From contig JABYQN010000003.1 of the NCBI GenBank assembly GCA_022606135.1, forward strand, positions 3,224,001-3,288,000: 64,000 nt of DNA. The letters run 5' to 3'. The notes below the pieces were generated by a model that was not told where the DNA came from, made no database searches, and was given only the letters and a program-made list of their open reading frames with translations. A program made the position numbers and the translations under genes. Positions 52,562-63,700 of this stretch are shown piece by piece; positions within the stretch are counted from its first letter, which is position 1, and every line of letters begins with the position of its first letter. Origin of the DNA: Fomes fomentarius (lineage: Eukaryota; Basidiomycota; Agaricomycetes; Polyporales; Polyporaceae).

Positions 52562-53863
52562 CTAGATGGCCTTGTTCTTGACAAGCTCTGTGTGAGGCAG
52601 GAGAACGTCAGTTGCCTCGTCCACACAACGCCACTACCGTGACTGATGGGGCGAGGGGATAGAGGAGACACGTACGCTCGATCTCAGCAACGGCGGTGGT
52701 GAGGATGTCCTTCTGCGTCCTCTCGTTCGAAAGGCCCTTGAGGACGGAGTCGACAACGGACTTGACGAGATCTTGTTGCTCGCTCTCCTTCGCCTGCTGC
52801 TCGAAGCGCACCCAGCTGTCAAGCACGGCCTTGACTTCGGCGGCGAGCGCGACCTTCTGGCGCTGGACGAACGCCTCAGACTCGAGCTGAGCGGTCTCCT
52901 GCAGGAGGGTACGCGGTTACGTTAATCACATGTCTTGAAACACGCGGTTACAAAAACGGGGAAGGTGCGCGATAATGCGCACAAGGGGACGGGTATCGGG
53001 TGGAGGGGGATGGGTTGCACATTCGAAGTGCATGGTGTGGGGCGATGGAGAAATATAGACACAGGAAGGGAGAAATCTGGAAGACGTACCTTGGAGAGCG
53101 CGAAGAGGCCCTCGGTGATGGAGACGACATCCTTCATCTGCTCAACAGATTGGATGCGGTCCTTGACGACCTGAGTGTGCTCCGTGCGGGACGCGTTGAG
53201 GATGTCGCGGACACGCTTGATGTGGCCCTCGGCCCAGTCCCGGTAGGGCTCCTTTACAGCCTGTCAAACGGACACTATCAGCAGGCTAGTTCTTCAACAT
53301 AGGCATGCAGGGCACAAGTTCATAGAAGTGACGCAGAATGCTCCCACTAGAAGGTGCCCACGCGATTAGCAGGTATTCCGTTTTCCGTGTCTATCGAAAA
53401 GTGCCCTCTACTCTCCGATTCGGCCTCACCCAGCAGAGGATACAAGGATACTGACACAACGTAACGCTTGATCTACGGAGATGACGCGAAACGCACCTTG
53501 TAAATGAACGAGATGAGGATGAAGAAGCCTGCAGCGATGACGGTTTCCTCATTAACGACGTAAAGCTCCTGCGAGATTGCGGTGGCAAGAAGACCCGTGC
53601 CGAGGACAACAGATCCAGTTTTCGTGACGAGGTTCGGAGAGGAGGGAAGGGTGTTTATGATCTCCGCGGCGCGCTCTTCCGGTGGAGGCTTGGACGAACT
53701 CGCCATACCACGGCTACACAATTTTGTACCAAAAAATCAGTTGTATGCTCGCCATCAGTATTCAATCTAAAAACGCGGCTTAATCGCGAACTCACGCGGC
53801 GAGCACCCGAGGGACAGCGGAAACGGCCTGCGGCCTGACTCTAGAGGCTGCAAGACGTGGCAT
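52562..53863 (-). CDS. ATP4: mitochondrial ATP synthase subunit 4 (b subunit)
   Basis: Five exons: 53863-53796, 53713-53497, 53260-53090, 52898-52676 and 52587-52562, total 234 residues. The first exon encodes an Arg-rich mitochondrial presequence (MPRLAASRVRPQAVSAVPRV). Exon 2 contains ERAAEIINTLPSSPN and two hydrophobic segments (VVLGTGLLATAISQEL, VIAAGFFILISFIY). Exons 3-4 form the long helical stalk (KEPYRDWAEGHIKRVRDIL, VALAAEVKAVLDSW). The last exon is tiny (26 nt, LVKNKAI). Atp4 is the peripheral-stalk b subunit that holds F1 static against Fo in the inner membrane. The length and order fit the family; no defects are seen. Confidence 0.93.
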
Positions 53864-55752
53864 GGGTTATTGAGCAGACAGAACGCAGGTTGTGTGCGTA
53901 CCTGTTGCCCGGAGGGAGGAGACGGCGATCCTGGAGGCCATGGACGATGAGGGTGAGGTGCTGGCGGTCGGCACACACAGTGAGCATCCTCTGTCCTGGC
54001 GCCTCCACCTGTGGGAACTTTGTTTCCGGTCTCTCACGATGCTGGCTCAGAACCCGAGGCCGGGCTTCGGAGAGTCGTGGTTTTGAAACATTCATGGAGG
54101 TAACCTACGTGATCCCTTGGTACAATGACGCCGCTTTCGTATGGAACAGCTGATTTTATAAGTGTGCCGTATTTGTCGCAGCTTGACTTGTACGTAGACA
54201 GTGTGTGGAAGATGAAGGATATTGCACTGTACTTACTTCTTCGTCAGTTCGGAGCTCAAGGCTCAACTCCCTGTCGCCACCGTTTCAAATCATGTTTGGC
54301 ATTACTGATCCTCCATGGAATTGTTGTGCCAAAATTGTATGCCTAGTCAATTATCCTTCAGATGACCTGCGCTCCTGATTAGCCATTCGGAGGGCACATT
54401 ACTGCCCCCAAATGGCGTGTGTGTACTAATTTCGTTCCTTCTCGTAGACGGCCAACCCACTGTGACTGGGCGGAGCGCACTATGACCCTCGTACCGCTCC
54501 GGATTCTGCTTAACAGTTCTGGACGTTAAGCCGGTCCCCATTGAGGTACGAAACCTTCTCCTGTAGGATCATATCTTGCCACTCGTGAATTGCGGTGATA
54601 CTACCTGTCAGACGTTGCTTGCTTGGGTATCGCAAATGCAGCTTCTGCATGTGTCGTGCGTGGTGTCGGAAACTGATTGCATACTCTGCTTTGAGATCGC
54701 AACACACTACAAGACATTCCGAGTGAACCGATGGATAGGCTCCGCAGCTCGATTGGGAATTGACAAGCCTTCAAGCGTCATTCTTGCATGCCACACTTCC
54801 CCGAAGGACAATGCCAGAGCACGAGACTATGACGTCCAAACGTACAGTTTGTACCAAATCTCACGCCTTTCAAAAACAATCATAGCTGAGGGATGATCTA
54901 CGCTCGAGGATCGCAGTTCCGAGGTTGATTGCCTGTTACCCATCGCGGTCGGAACCGACTTCCCTTTCTCTACATCGACCGTCGTGTGAAGGCCGAACAA
55001 CCCAGCTACCAAACACAGACCGGGACGTTGCCGCAGGACAATCCGGCGCGGCTCAATTTCTATCCACCAGTGATATAGGCAGCAGGGCCCTGTCTGTAAG
55101 TGTCCATTCGTGCATGATATCAATGCTTATGTATACGGGAGCGGTTCGAACGTTTCGAGACATCGCCCGAGGCTCGATCATCTCCACAGTCATGGTGTTG
55201 AACGGCGGGTCGCTGTCCGGATGCCGCATTCAATGTGGCCACTGCAAGATCTTATGTCTCCTGAGGTACAGAGGCACGGTACTGCATTCAGGACACCAAT
55301 AGTTGACGTATTTCAAGCATCCCAGACGTCGCCGAATTGAACGAAGCGCTCTTTGGGCAAGACATCGGCAGGACTCACCCATCTCATCCGGATGCATTGT
55401 CATCCTGTGTTCCACACCACGGTATATGGCATGTTTCTTGCCACTCCACGAGTTGATTAGGGAATTCCGCTCGTCAAATAGTGGGTCGGGCGCATTCCGT
55501 ACGTCACAGTATGGTAAGCATAGCACGGCATCTTAGGGGCCGTGTGGCTGAGATATCGAGTATCTTCGCATTTATAGGCCTCCCTTCGTGCGCAGATATG
55601 CTCATCAATTCCTCCATCTCCCAAGTCGATTGCCAAGGATGAACTCCGCGACCTTAAACTCCGAAACAATCTCAAGCTACCAGTCACTGTGAGAAGTGCA
55701 GTGAATGGTATGATCTGAGGTTGAGGTTGATAGAATCTCCAGAGTCATCAAT
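53864..55752. other. gene-poor interval
   Basis: No supported gene. A minus-strand frame at 55230-55526 contains YWCPECSTVPLYLRRHKIL, a Cys/His arrangement that might be a zinc-binding remnant, but it matches nothing I can name. Confidence 0.3.
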
Positions 55753-56670
55753 ATGAACTTTGACTATGTGTCCTTAGGTGAGTGTAACTATCCACACATA
55801 CGCTATACGCTGTGATGCCTCATAGCCCATTCATTATTCGCTTACAGCTCTCATAATATACGAGTACATCATAACATTCCACGCTGAGGTCGACTACTTC
55901 TGGAGCCAGAGCTTGACTGGCTCCAGTGTCATCTTTCTTGTGAATCGGTATCTCGTCCTGTGGTACAATCTATATGATAAATGCTTCGACCCCTCTATCC
56001 CCTCAAGTACAATGGTTAGTTTTCACGTCCTTACCGAGGTACAGTGAACTGAGACTATCCGGCACTCGCAGATGTAAGTGCACAGGTCCGAGATTCATCA
56101 ACGTGGATTAACCTTTGAGTCTTTGACGTGACTTGGTCAACAACTTTCCAAGTTGCATCCGCCTGGCCAAAGTCGATGTAATATGGGAGATGTTATGTTA
56201 TATTCCTTGGGCAGGTTTGTGTCTTCAATTCGTGACATATACTGTATACAAGCACTCAAGGCACGCTCACAGTCTTCTCAGGCTTGCGGGTCTTCGCTCT
56301 CAGTAGTGGAAATTGGCTGCTTGGTTCAGTAGTCGTTATGTTATCTCTGGCACCCGTTGCCATTAACTTCGTAAGCTGTTCTTCTTGTACTTCAACTGCC
56401 TTTCACAACTGTCGGTCAAGGCTGATTTCCATTGGGCAACCTACCCCATCGACCCCATCTGAGGGTGCATCCGAGATGTAGAACGGTCGCTTGAGCTCTC
56501 AACATTGTACGTGCTTCCTATTTCCTGCTCTGCAGCTAACATCTGACATATCTGACACAGGTGTGAGTCGGGCACCTGTAGTAGAGGAATGTCAATCTGA
56601 CCACCTCGTACTAGTCACCGCGGTGTCGCGAGGCTCCCTCATCACAGCGGATATTATCGTTGATGCGCAT
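55753..56670 (+). pseudogene. DUF6533-type integral membrane protein, 3'-truncated
   Basis: Exons read on the plus strand: 55753-55777 (MNFDYVSL), 55848-56014 (IIYEYIITFHAEVDYFW, then FLVNRYLVLWYNLYD), about 56155-56213 (CIRLAKVDVIWEMLCYIPWA), about 56281-56372 (GLRVFALSSGNWLLGSVVV) and about 56562-56670 (VTAVSRGSLITADIIV). The order and motifs (Y-x-x-x-T-F/L-x-x-E-V-x-x-x-W, NRY, R-V-F-A-L) match the DUF6533 family of multi-pass proteins abundant in Agaricomycetes, function unknown. After about 56,655 the family pattern stops and base composition changes, so the 3' end appears lost or displaced. The exact 5' splice structure near 56070 is unclear. Possibly still transcribed, but full function is doubtful. 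Confidence 0.6.
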
Positions 56671-57116
56671 CGCGCATGGCTGCGCGAGTACTCGCCGCAT
56701 TCGGTAATCGTAGCGCGCGCCGACAAGTGCCATCGCATCTCTTCTTCTTACCACTACGACTCCCTGCTGACGACGCGTCCTGCCGCCGTCCTTCATACCT
56801 ACCGATGAGCCGACGCAACACACGACCAGTTCGCGCCCTCGAAATGTCTCGAACAAGAGCCAACGGTCTCGCTGAAACAAGCTGGTCCCGCATGCGATGA
56901 TGCGACAAACCTTCACGGTCGGTGACGACGATCGTCGAAACAACCGCTCGGCTACGGCCATTCCGACCTACACACCGACGAGCATCAGCCCGAACGCTCG
57001 CCCGACGCCCCCTGCAGTCATCCGCTACCGCCCGCCCTTCGACCCTTTCCTGCCTCATCTTGCACACACACAGCCGTTTAGCTACATTACCATACCTGTA
57101 GATAGCTACTCCCTAC
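56671..57116. other. CpG/C-rich stretch of unknown origin between DUF6533 relic and LTR
   Basis: Composition shifts here to dense CG-containing words (GCGCATCGCGCATGG) and C/A-rich sequence, unlike the AT-richer DNA to the left. No gene is seen. It may be the edge of an older element or part of the gypsy LTR. Confidence 0.35.
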
Positions 57117-57573
57117 TGTAGTTACGGTAGATTTTCTCTCGCTGCGAGAACTCGACGCATCACAACTCGCTTGTCGTCGCCTACAACCCGCCGTACCCTT
57201 CACGCCCTGGCACCCTTCCCGCTCTTTCCGTCGCTATCCCTGGCGTCGGTCTCCTGTAGGTATTTAAGCTGTGGTACTGTACACTCGAATGGAGGACAGT
57301 TTTTCCCCCGTATCCGACTCTCGACCTTCGTACTGCGCCTTTCGACTCTCGACTCTCGATTCTCAACTTCCGACTCTCGACTCCTCAGTGACCTTCTCAT
57401 TCGACACTCGTCTATTCGACTCCCGGGACTGTCCCAGGCCTTCCGACGCTATCCTACATCACTACTCCACACACCACTCCTCTCTCCATCTCACTCACTC
57501 GGCTCCCCTTGTGTCCGCACGACCGGATTCTTGCACCTTCTGACCTACTGCACACACCCGCATTACAGGTCTA
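57117..57573 (+). repeat. probable 5' LTR
   Basis: The 3' end is inferred from TCTATCA at 57567-57573, followed by TTT and then TGGAGCCCACCGCGAGGG, an LTR-CA end, short spacer and TGG primer-binding site. The 5' end is uncertain; TGTAG at 57117 is a candidate. A TATTTAAG word near 57259 could be its promoter TATA. Confidence 0.5.
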
Positions 57574-57576
57574 TCA

Positions 57577-57596
57577 TTTTGGAGCCCACCGCGAGG
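57577..57596 (+). other. putative primer binding site
   Basis: TGGAGCCCACCGCGAGGG lies 3 nt after the presumed LTR end. It begins with the TGG that pairs with tRNA CCA ends. The priming tRNA cannot be named from the sequence. Confidence 0.45.
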
Positions 57597-57624
57597 GTCC
57601 AGATTCCAATTCACAAGAGCGTGT

Positions 57625-60600
57625 TTGCCACACCTGGCGAGCCCCAATACCCTTTCCACTACCCCCTCTTCTGTCTCTATCGTAACCTCTTCCCCTAGTA
57701 CCCCTGCCGAAGCGTACCGACTCCGTCCAGCTGATTGGACGCGAGACCGCCACTCCACCACGCCTCACACCACACGTTTCTCCGAGCAGCGCGACCAAGA
57801 CCGTGAAAGCGTCCGTGCCGCTTTCGCCGCCGCCTTTCCGGATTTACACGACCTCTCCGGTCTCCTCGAACCGATCCCATCCCCTCTCGCGACCCACCGT
57901 CAGCTCTCTCCCCTCAGTTCCGGTTCTGAAGACGCAGTCAACACCCTTCTCGACCCATCTACCTCTCAATTACCTGATACCCGACCACCTCGCACCTCAT
58001 CATCTCGTTCCTCGACTCTCTCAGGCGACAACCTCGACGTTCCCTTCGACCAGTGGGCCGAACTACCCAGCAACTTCCCCGGTACCAACTTCCCATCCTT
58101 CCGACCCCTCCTCGCACTCGCTCTTCGCCATTTCCGGCAACAACAGAACATGGCCGCTCCCTTCTGTATGCCGCCTCGCGGAGCTCCCGGCGCGCCCTCC
58201 TTTAACCCCGACAACGACGTCAGGTCGATCTTCGGCTTCTTCGAGGATCTCGACTTCTGCTTCGAACAATCGGGCGTCAATACGCCGCGCGACAAAAAGA
58301 AGCATGCCGTCCGGTACGCACCGGACTCGGAGAAAAACATTTGGCAAAACCTGCCGGAGTTCACGGACGCGCTCAAATCTTTCGAAGAGTTCAAGCAAGC
58401 TGTGATCGCCGAGTATGTCGGCACCGGCGGTCGCATGCTTTTCAGCCTTCAAGACCTTGACATGCTCATCGGAATGACCGCCCGCATGGGCGTGAATTCC
58501 GTTAAGGAATTCAATAACTACAGCCGCAAGTTCTGCGACATCGAGACATACCTCGTGCAAGGCGGCGAGCTCCGTCAGGACGACTGTGACCGGATGTTCC
58601 TCCAAGGACTTCCGGAGTCGCTGCGGGCTCAAGTGCTCGACCGTCTCCGCATCACGTACCCACAAGTTCTTGCTCCCCGGCAGGCGTATTCGATCGCTCA
58701 AGTTACCGAGGCTGCACGCCATGTCCTTGAGGCTGTTGTGCCCTCTTCTTTCTTTCACAACCACTATGCTCTCCCCGCTTCTTCTGCCACAGCTCCGCTG
58801 ACTACTCCTGCCAGTACTTCGCCCACAGTCAAATCTGAAATTTCGGAACTATCGCAAGCCGTCAAAGCGATGACCGACACATTTGCGCAGTGGCAGCAAC
58901 ATGCAGCCACGAGTGCTCCGCCGCCTAGGACCGTTCTTGGAACCGCCGCCCGTCAACTACCGCCTCACCTGAGTGCGAGCGCGACGTCCACAGGCCTGAG
59001 GACGTGCATATACTGTGGTGACCCAGCGCACGGCATCCGTCAGTGCCCGCAAGTCGACTCCGACATCTCGGCCGGCCTTGTCAAGCGGAACGAGCAATTA
59101 CAGGTCGTGCTTCCGTCCGGAAGCTACGTACCTGCAGCGATCCAAGGCAAGAACCTTCGCGAGCATATCCAGGAGTATTACAAGCTGTACCCCGAGGCTC
59201 GTGCTACGACCGGCACATCACAACAACTCCTCTTCCAACCCATCTATCGCCATGCTGTCCACACAACATCCGCGCCCACCTACCTCGCTTCAGAACACCC
59301 CCGGCCTCCTGCTCCGACTTATGTGGGAGGACTCATCCACAACCTTGACCACGACGCGCGGATCGACAGTCTCCGGCAAGAGCTGTATGCGCTTGAGCGG
59401 CAGCGCGCGCAGCGTCAGCACGTAACTCAGGAAGCAGCTGCGCAGGCAAAGTCTCGAGCGGAGCGTGCGGACTGTCGCGCAGTACGTTTTCGCGACCCGC
59501 CGCATGATGCTGATCATCTACCTTCTTCAGCACGCATCGAGGAGCTCCATGAACAGCCCACTCTCAGTAGCTCCAAGACGGCAAGCCCTGCTGAGACGTC
59601 TCAGACCGGCGCCGAGCCTCGACGCCTCGAGCTACCATCTGTTTCTGCGCAGCCGTCACCGGCGACTGCTGCCCCGCCGTCTGCGATATCTACAGCCCTC
59701 CCATCTGCTCCGATCTGTGCTACAACACCTCCAGCTCACGCAATCCCCCCACTGGCAGCTGCGACTCGTCCATCAGCTCCCGCACCCTCTGCACTACCTG
59801 AACACCCTTATGCGAACGCGCGCGACACTACATACGCCCCTCCGATGCAGCGCAACTTCGGCGCACCCTTACCTCGTCAACCGGCGCCTCAGAAGCGCAA
59901 CGACCCGGCATATAAGGCTCTCCCACCTGTCTACGATCCCAGACACGCCGCAAATGTCTTCAAGCGGTGCCTTGACACGCAGATCTCGCTTAGCCAGGAA
60001 GAGCTGCTCGCTATCGCACCGGAGGTTCGCCGTGCGACACAAGATGTGTGCACGACACGCTGCGTAGCGAATACGACTGAGCCAGTCCTATCTGTCGACT
60101 TACCTTTCCCAGAGGGCACACCAGGGGCTCCGGAACCCTCTGAATGCGCAGACACGCTGCTTGCATCGATGCCCGTCGGATTTGAACAGGCTGTGCACTC
60201 TCCACCACCCGGTGCTCTCGTTATGCGAGATCCCTACGAGCAGTATCTACGTGACCTCCCTCCAGGCGAAGATCCCATCCCACTCCGTGTCTCACTCAAA
60301 TCCGCCGCCATCCGTGCTATCGAGGGCGTCTTCATGAACAAGACTCGCATCTCATGTATCCTTGACTCTGGCTCTGCGATTATCTCAATGTCAGAGGGTG
60401 TTTGTCATGCACTTGGTCTCGCCTACGACCCCCGGGTTCGCCTCAAAATGCAGAGTGCGAATGGTGATGTCGACAGCTCGCTTGGTCTCGCACGCAACGT
60501 CCCCGTCCGCTTAGGTTCAATCGTGGTTTATCTTCAATTCCATGTCATCCGTTCCCCTGCTTACGACGTTCTCCTTGGACGCCCTTTTGACATCTTGACG

Positions 60601-60777
60601 TCCAGTGTAGTCCGCACCAATCCCGATGGCTTGCAAACGATCACGCTTCAAGATCCCAACTCCGACCTTACCACCACCATTCCCACCATCCACCGTTCTG
60701 ATCCCGAGTTCATGCGAGCCACTAGTGGAAGCAACCATCATCATCGCGAGGGTTTCCGCGCGGATTCGAGGATCTGA
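57625..60777 (+). CDS. Gag-protease polyprotein of the gypsy element
   Basis: An open frame of 1,050 codons. Codons 1-175 contain no ATG; the first Met is at 58150 (MAAPFCMPPRG), so initiation is either non-ATG, by splicing, or at 58150. The Gag core (FGFFEDLDFCFEQ, LKSFEEFKQAVIAEY, FLQGLPESLRAQVLD) spans about residues 190-400. A CCHC zinc knuckle (CIYCGDPAHGIRQC) sits near residue 460. A long Pro/Ala/Ser-rich linker follows. An aspartic protease has its catalytic triplet in ILDSGSAI (near 60360) and a downstream VLLGRPF flap/helix motif. The frame ends at 60775-60777, 19 nt after a GGGTTTC heptamer used to enter pol. It processes and packages the element RNA in the cytoplasm. Confidence 0.85.
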   Translation: MPHLASPNTLSTTPSSVSIVTSSPSTPAEAYRLRPADWTRDRHSTTPHTTRFSEQRDQDRESVRAAFAAAFPDLHDLSGLLEPIPSPLATHRQLSPLSSGSEDAVNTLLDPSTSQLPDTRPPRTSSSRSSTLSGDNLDVPFDQWAELPSNFPGTNFPSFRPLLALALRHFRQQQNMAAPFCMPPRGAPGAPSFNPDNDVRSIFGFFEDLDFCFEQSGVNTPRDKKKHAVRYAPDSEKNIWQNLPEFTDALKSFEEFKQAVIAEYVGTGGRMLFSLQDLDMLIGMTARMGVNSVKEFNNYSRKFCDIETYLVQGGELRQDDCDRMFLQGLPESLRAQVLDRLRITYPQVLAPRQAYSIAQVTEAARHVLEAVVPSSFFHNHYALPASSATAPLTTPASTSPTVKSEISELSQAVKAMTDTFAQWQQHAATSAPPPRTVLGTAARQLPPHLSASATSTGLRTCIYCGDPAHGIRQCPQVDSDISAGLVKRNEQLQVVLPSGSYVPAAIQGKNLREHIQEYYKLYPEARATTGTSQQLLFQPIYRHAVHTTSAPTYLASEHPRPPAPTYVGGLIHNLDHDARIDSLRQELYALERQRAQRQHVTQEAAAQAKSRAERADCRAVRFRDPPHDADHLPSSARIEELHEQPTLSSSKTASPAETSQTGAEPRRLELPSVSAQPSPATAAPPSAISTALPSAPICATTPPAHAIPPLAAATRPSAPAPSALPEHPYANARDTTYAPPMQRNFGAPLPRQPAPQKRNDPAYKALPPVYDPRHAANVFKRCLDTQISLSQEELLAIAPEVRRATQDVCTTRCVANTTEPVLSVDLPFPEGTPGAPEPSECADTLLASMPVGFEQAVHSPPPGALVMRDPYEQYLRDLPPGEDPIPLRVSLKSAAIRAIEGVFMNKTRISCILDSGSAIISMSEGVCHALGLAYDPRVRLKMQSANGDVDSSLGLARNVPVRLGSIVVYLQFHVIRSPAYDVLLGRPFDILTSSVVRTNPDGLQTITLQDPNSDLTTTIPTIHRSDPEFMRATSGSNHHHREGFRADSRI
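60750..60756 (+). promoter_or_regulatory. -1 ribosomal frameshift heptamer
   Basis: GGGTTTC has the X-XXY-YYZ form, and its codons GGT and TTC are in the gag frame. Slipping back one base enters the pol frame, which is open from here to the window end. The gag stop follows 19 nt later. Confidence 0.65.
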
Positions 60778-63700
60778 TCAACGGAGACCAGGGAGAAGTC
60801 GCACTACTTATCAGTAACATTCCAGGACATGCCAAGACACTTACCGTAGAGTGTTTCTCTCTTCTGGACTCAGAATTTAATCATCTACAGCATTTAGAAC
60901 TTTTATATCTTTCCGTCTGCAATCCTAATCTTCTCGGCTCAGATTCTCTTACTGACCCGTCATTTCCATATGACAGACTTTATCATTATGTCCCAGACCC
61001 TATACCCTTATCGTTTAATACATTTCCAGCTTCCCAGACACTTAAACATAATCCTATACCCTTATTATCGTTTCATACACATGTTCTCGACCACACTACA
61101 CCCTTTTATCTTTCTTTTAATGATTCCAACACTTCCCGCTCTCGTTTCTCTTATTTTCCCTGCAAGTCCTTTCCGACTTCCAATTCTGACACTCCGACGC
61201 CCATCTACGCCACTAAACGCAAGTATAAGCCAGTTGCCAAGAAGGTCAAGCCGGTACTCACCCCGCTCCCCGACCAATTTCGTATCACTCGCCATATCAC
61301 CGGTGACTCGCTTGCCGACCTGCCTCCATTATCCCCGCACCCTCCCTCCTTTGTACCAACAGGCCGCTACACACAAGATCGCAAGGATGCGACAGACAAA
61401 CTTCACGACGGCGACCTCCTCTGGCCGGCGGAGCGCAAACTGCTCCACCAGCTCATTATGCAGCAAAACGACGCCTTCGTGTGGAATGACGACGAACACG
61501 GTTCATTCCGTGAAGATTTCTTCCCACCCGTCACCATCCCAACCATCCCACACCGCCCTTGGGTCCAGCGCAACATTCCCATCCCACCTGGACTTTTCGA
61601 CGAAGTCTGCGCGATTATCCGTCGCAAGGAAGCCGCCGGAGTTTATGAGCCTTCTAATTCTTCATACAGATCCCGCTGGTTTTGCGTAGTCAAGAAGGAT
61701 GGCAAGTCCTTACGCCTTGTCCACTCGCTCGAGCCGCTCAACGCCATCACAATCGCGCATTCCGGCGTTCCGCCCTTTACTGAGCAGCTCGCAGAAAGCT
61801 TTGCGGCACGCGCATGCGGTGGCGCGCTCGACCTTTACGTCGGGTACGATGAGCGCAAGATCGCCGAGGAGTCCCGCGACCTTACGACATTCCAAACACC
61901 CTTTGGAGCCCGTCGACTCGTCACCCTACCCATGGGGTGGACGAACTCTGTCCCCGTCTTCCATGAGGACATCTGCTTCATCCTACAAGCTGAAATCCCA
62001 CATATCACCCAGCCCTTCATCGTCGATGTCCCCATCCGAGGCCCCGCAACACGCTATGAACTCCCGAATGGCGGCTATGAGACGATTCCGGAGAACTCAG
62101 GCATCTGCCGGTTCGTCTGGGAACACCTCAACAACATCAACCGCGTCGTGCAACGCATGAAATACTGCGGTGGTACATTCTCTGGCGTGAAGTCGATACT
62201 AATTGCTGCAGAATATACAGTGGTCGGCCATCGTTGCACATATGCCGGTCGCATTCCGGAGCCGAGCAACTATGCCAAGGTCATCCAGTGGGGACCGTGC
62301 CACGACATTTCTGACATCCGCGCTTTCCTTGGGACGGTCGGCGTCGCTCGCTCATTTATCCAGAACTTCGGAAAGCGTGCGTGGCCACTCACGCAGCTTA
62401 CCCGCAAAGGAGCCATCTTTGTCTGGGGTCCGGAGCAGCAAGCCGCCATGACCGACCTCAAGGGGGCACTCATCCGCTCACCCGCCCTCCGCCCCATTGA
62501 TTACACATCACCCGCCAAAGTTGTACTTGCCGTCGACACCTCCTACATCGCCATCGGTTACCTACTCGCTCAGTGCGACCTTGAGAACCCCAACCGTCGA
62601 TACTACGCCCGCTTTGGCTCGCTCACACTCAATACACGTGAATCTGGATACTCACAAGCCAAACTGGAACTTTACGGCCTGTACCGCTCACTGAAGGCCT
62701 GCAAGCGATGGCTCATTGGCATCCGCAACCTCATCGTCGAAGTCGATGCTCGATACATCAAGGGCATGCTCAATAACCCCGACGAAGCTCCCAGCGCTTC
62801 CATCAACCGATGGATTGTCAACATCCTCACCTTCCACTTCCGCCTCGTCCACGTTCCCGGTGCACTACATGGCCCTGATGGACTCTCCAGACGTCACCCG
62901 CAGCCCGAGGACGACTCTGAGCCGCCTTCTGACGCAGAAGACGACTGGATCGACCGTCTCAATGGCCTACTTCACCACATTAACCCGCCCGCACCCCTAC
63001 TTCGCACCTTGCTTGTCCAACCACTTCCCATGCTTACCCACCCTTCCGTCACCTCTCCTTCAGCACCATCCAACACCGACATAGTATCTCCAACGTTCCT
63101 TGATCCATCATGCAATCTCGACACACCCTCAGGCTGTTCATCATCCCTGGATTCATCCCCATCCGCTCCCACTCACATTTCATCATTGTCCTCCTCCGAA
63201 AACCCATCTAACACTCCTTCCAAAGCTACTTCAACACATCCTACATTCATCCCTCGTTCCGCCACTGCACAGCTCAAAGACGACCGCCTGCTAGACGTTT
63301 TTGAGTATCTCTCCACTCTCCGTAGACCCTCTCACATATCCGATGATTCATTTCCTTTGTTTCACAGTTACTGTATTCGCTTTTATTTCTTACAGGGCAG
63401 ACTTTGGCGTCGCGGGCCCTCCGGCTTAGACAGACTCGTCATTTGGCCTGACCGGCGGCTCACAATTTTGCGACAGGCACACGACGATGTGGCACACAAG
63501 GGCATATATGCGACGGCCGCGCTCATCCAGCAGCGATTTTGGTGGCCCGACATGCAAGCGGACATCGTCTGGTATGTCCAGACGTGTCACATCTGTCAGA
63601 CGCGACAGCTCCGACAGGTCATCATTCCACCCACCGTTCCGTTCCCTCCTTCTATCTTTGTACGCTTCCATGTCGACTCCCTGCACCTCCCTCCCTCTTC

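Noticed and set aside
60970..61689. 239-codon plus-strand frame
   Set aside because: Out of frame with pol, which is open here and carries the recognisable RT residues.
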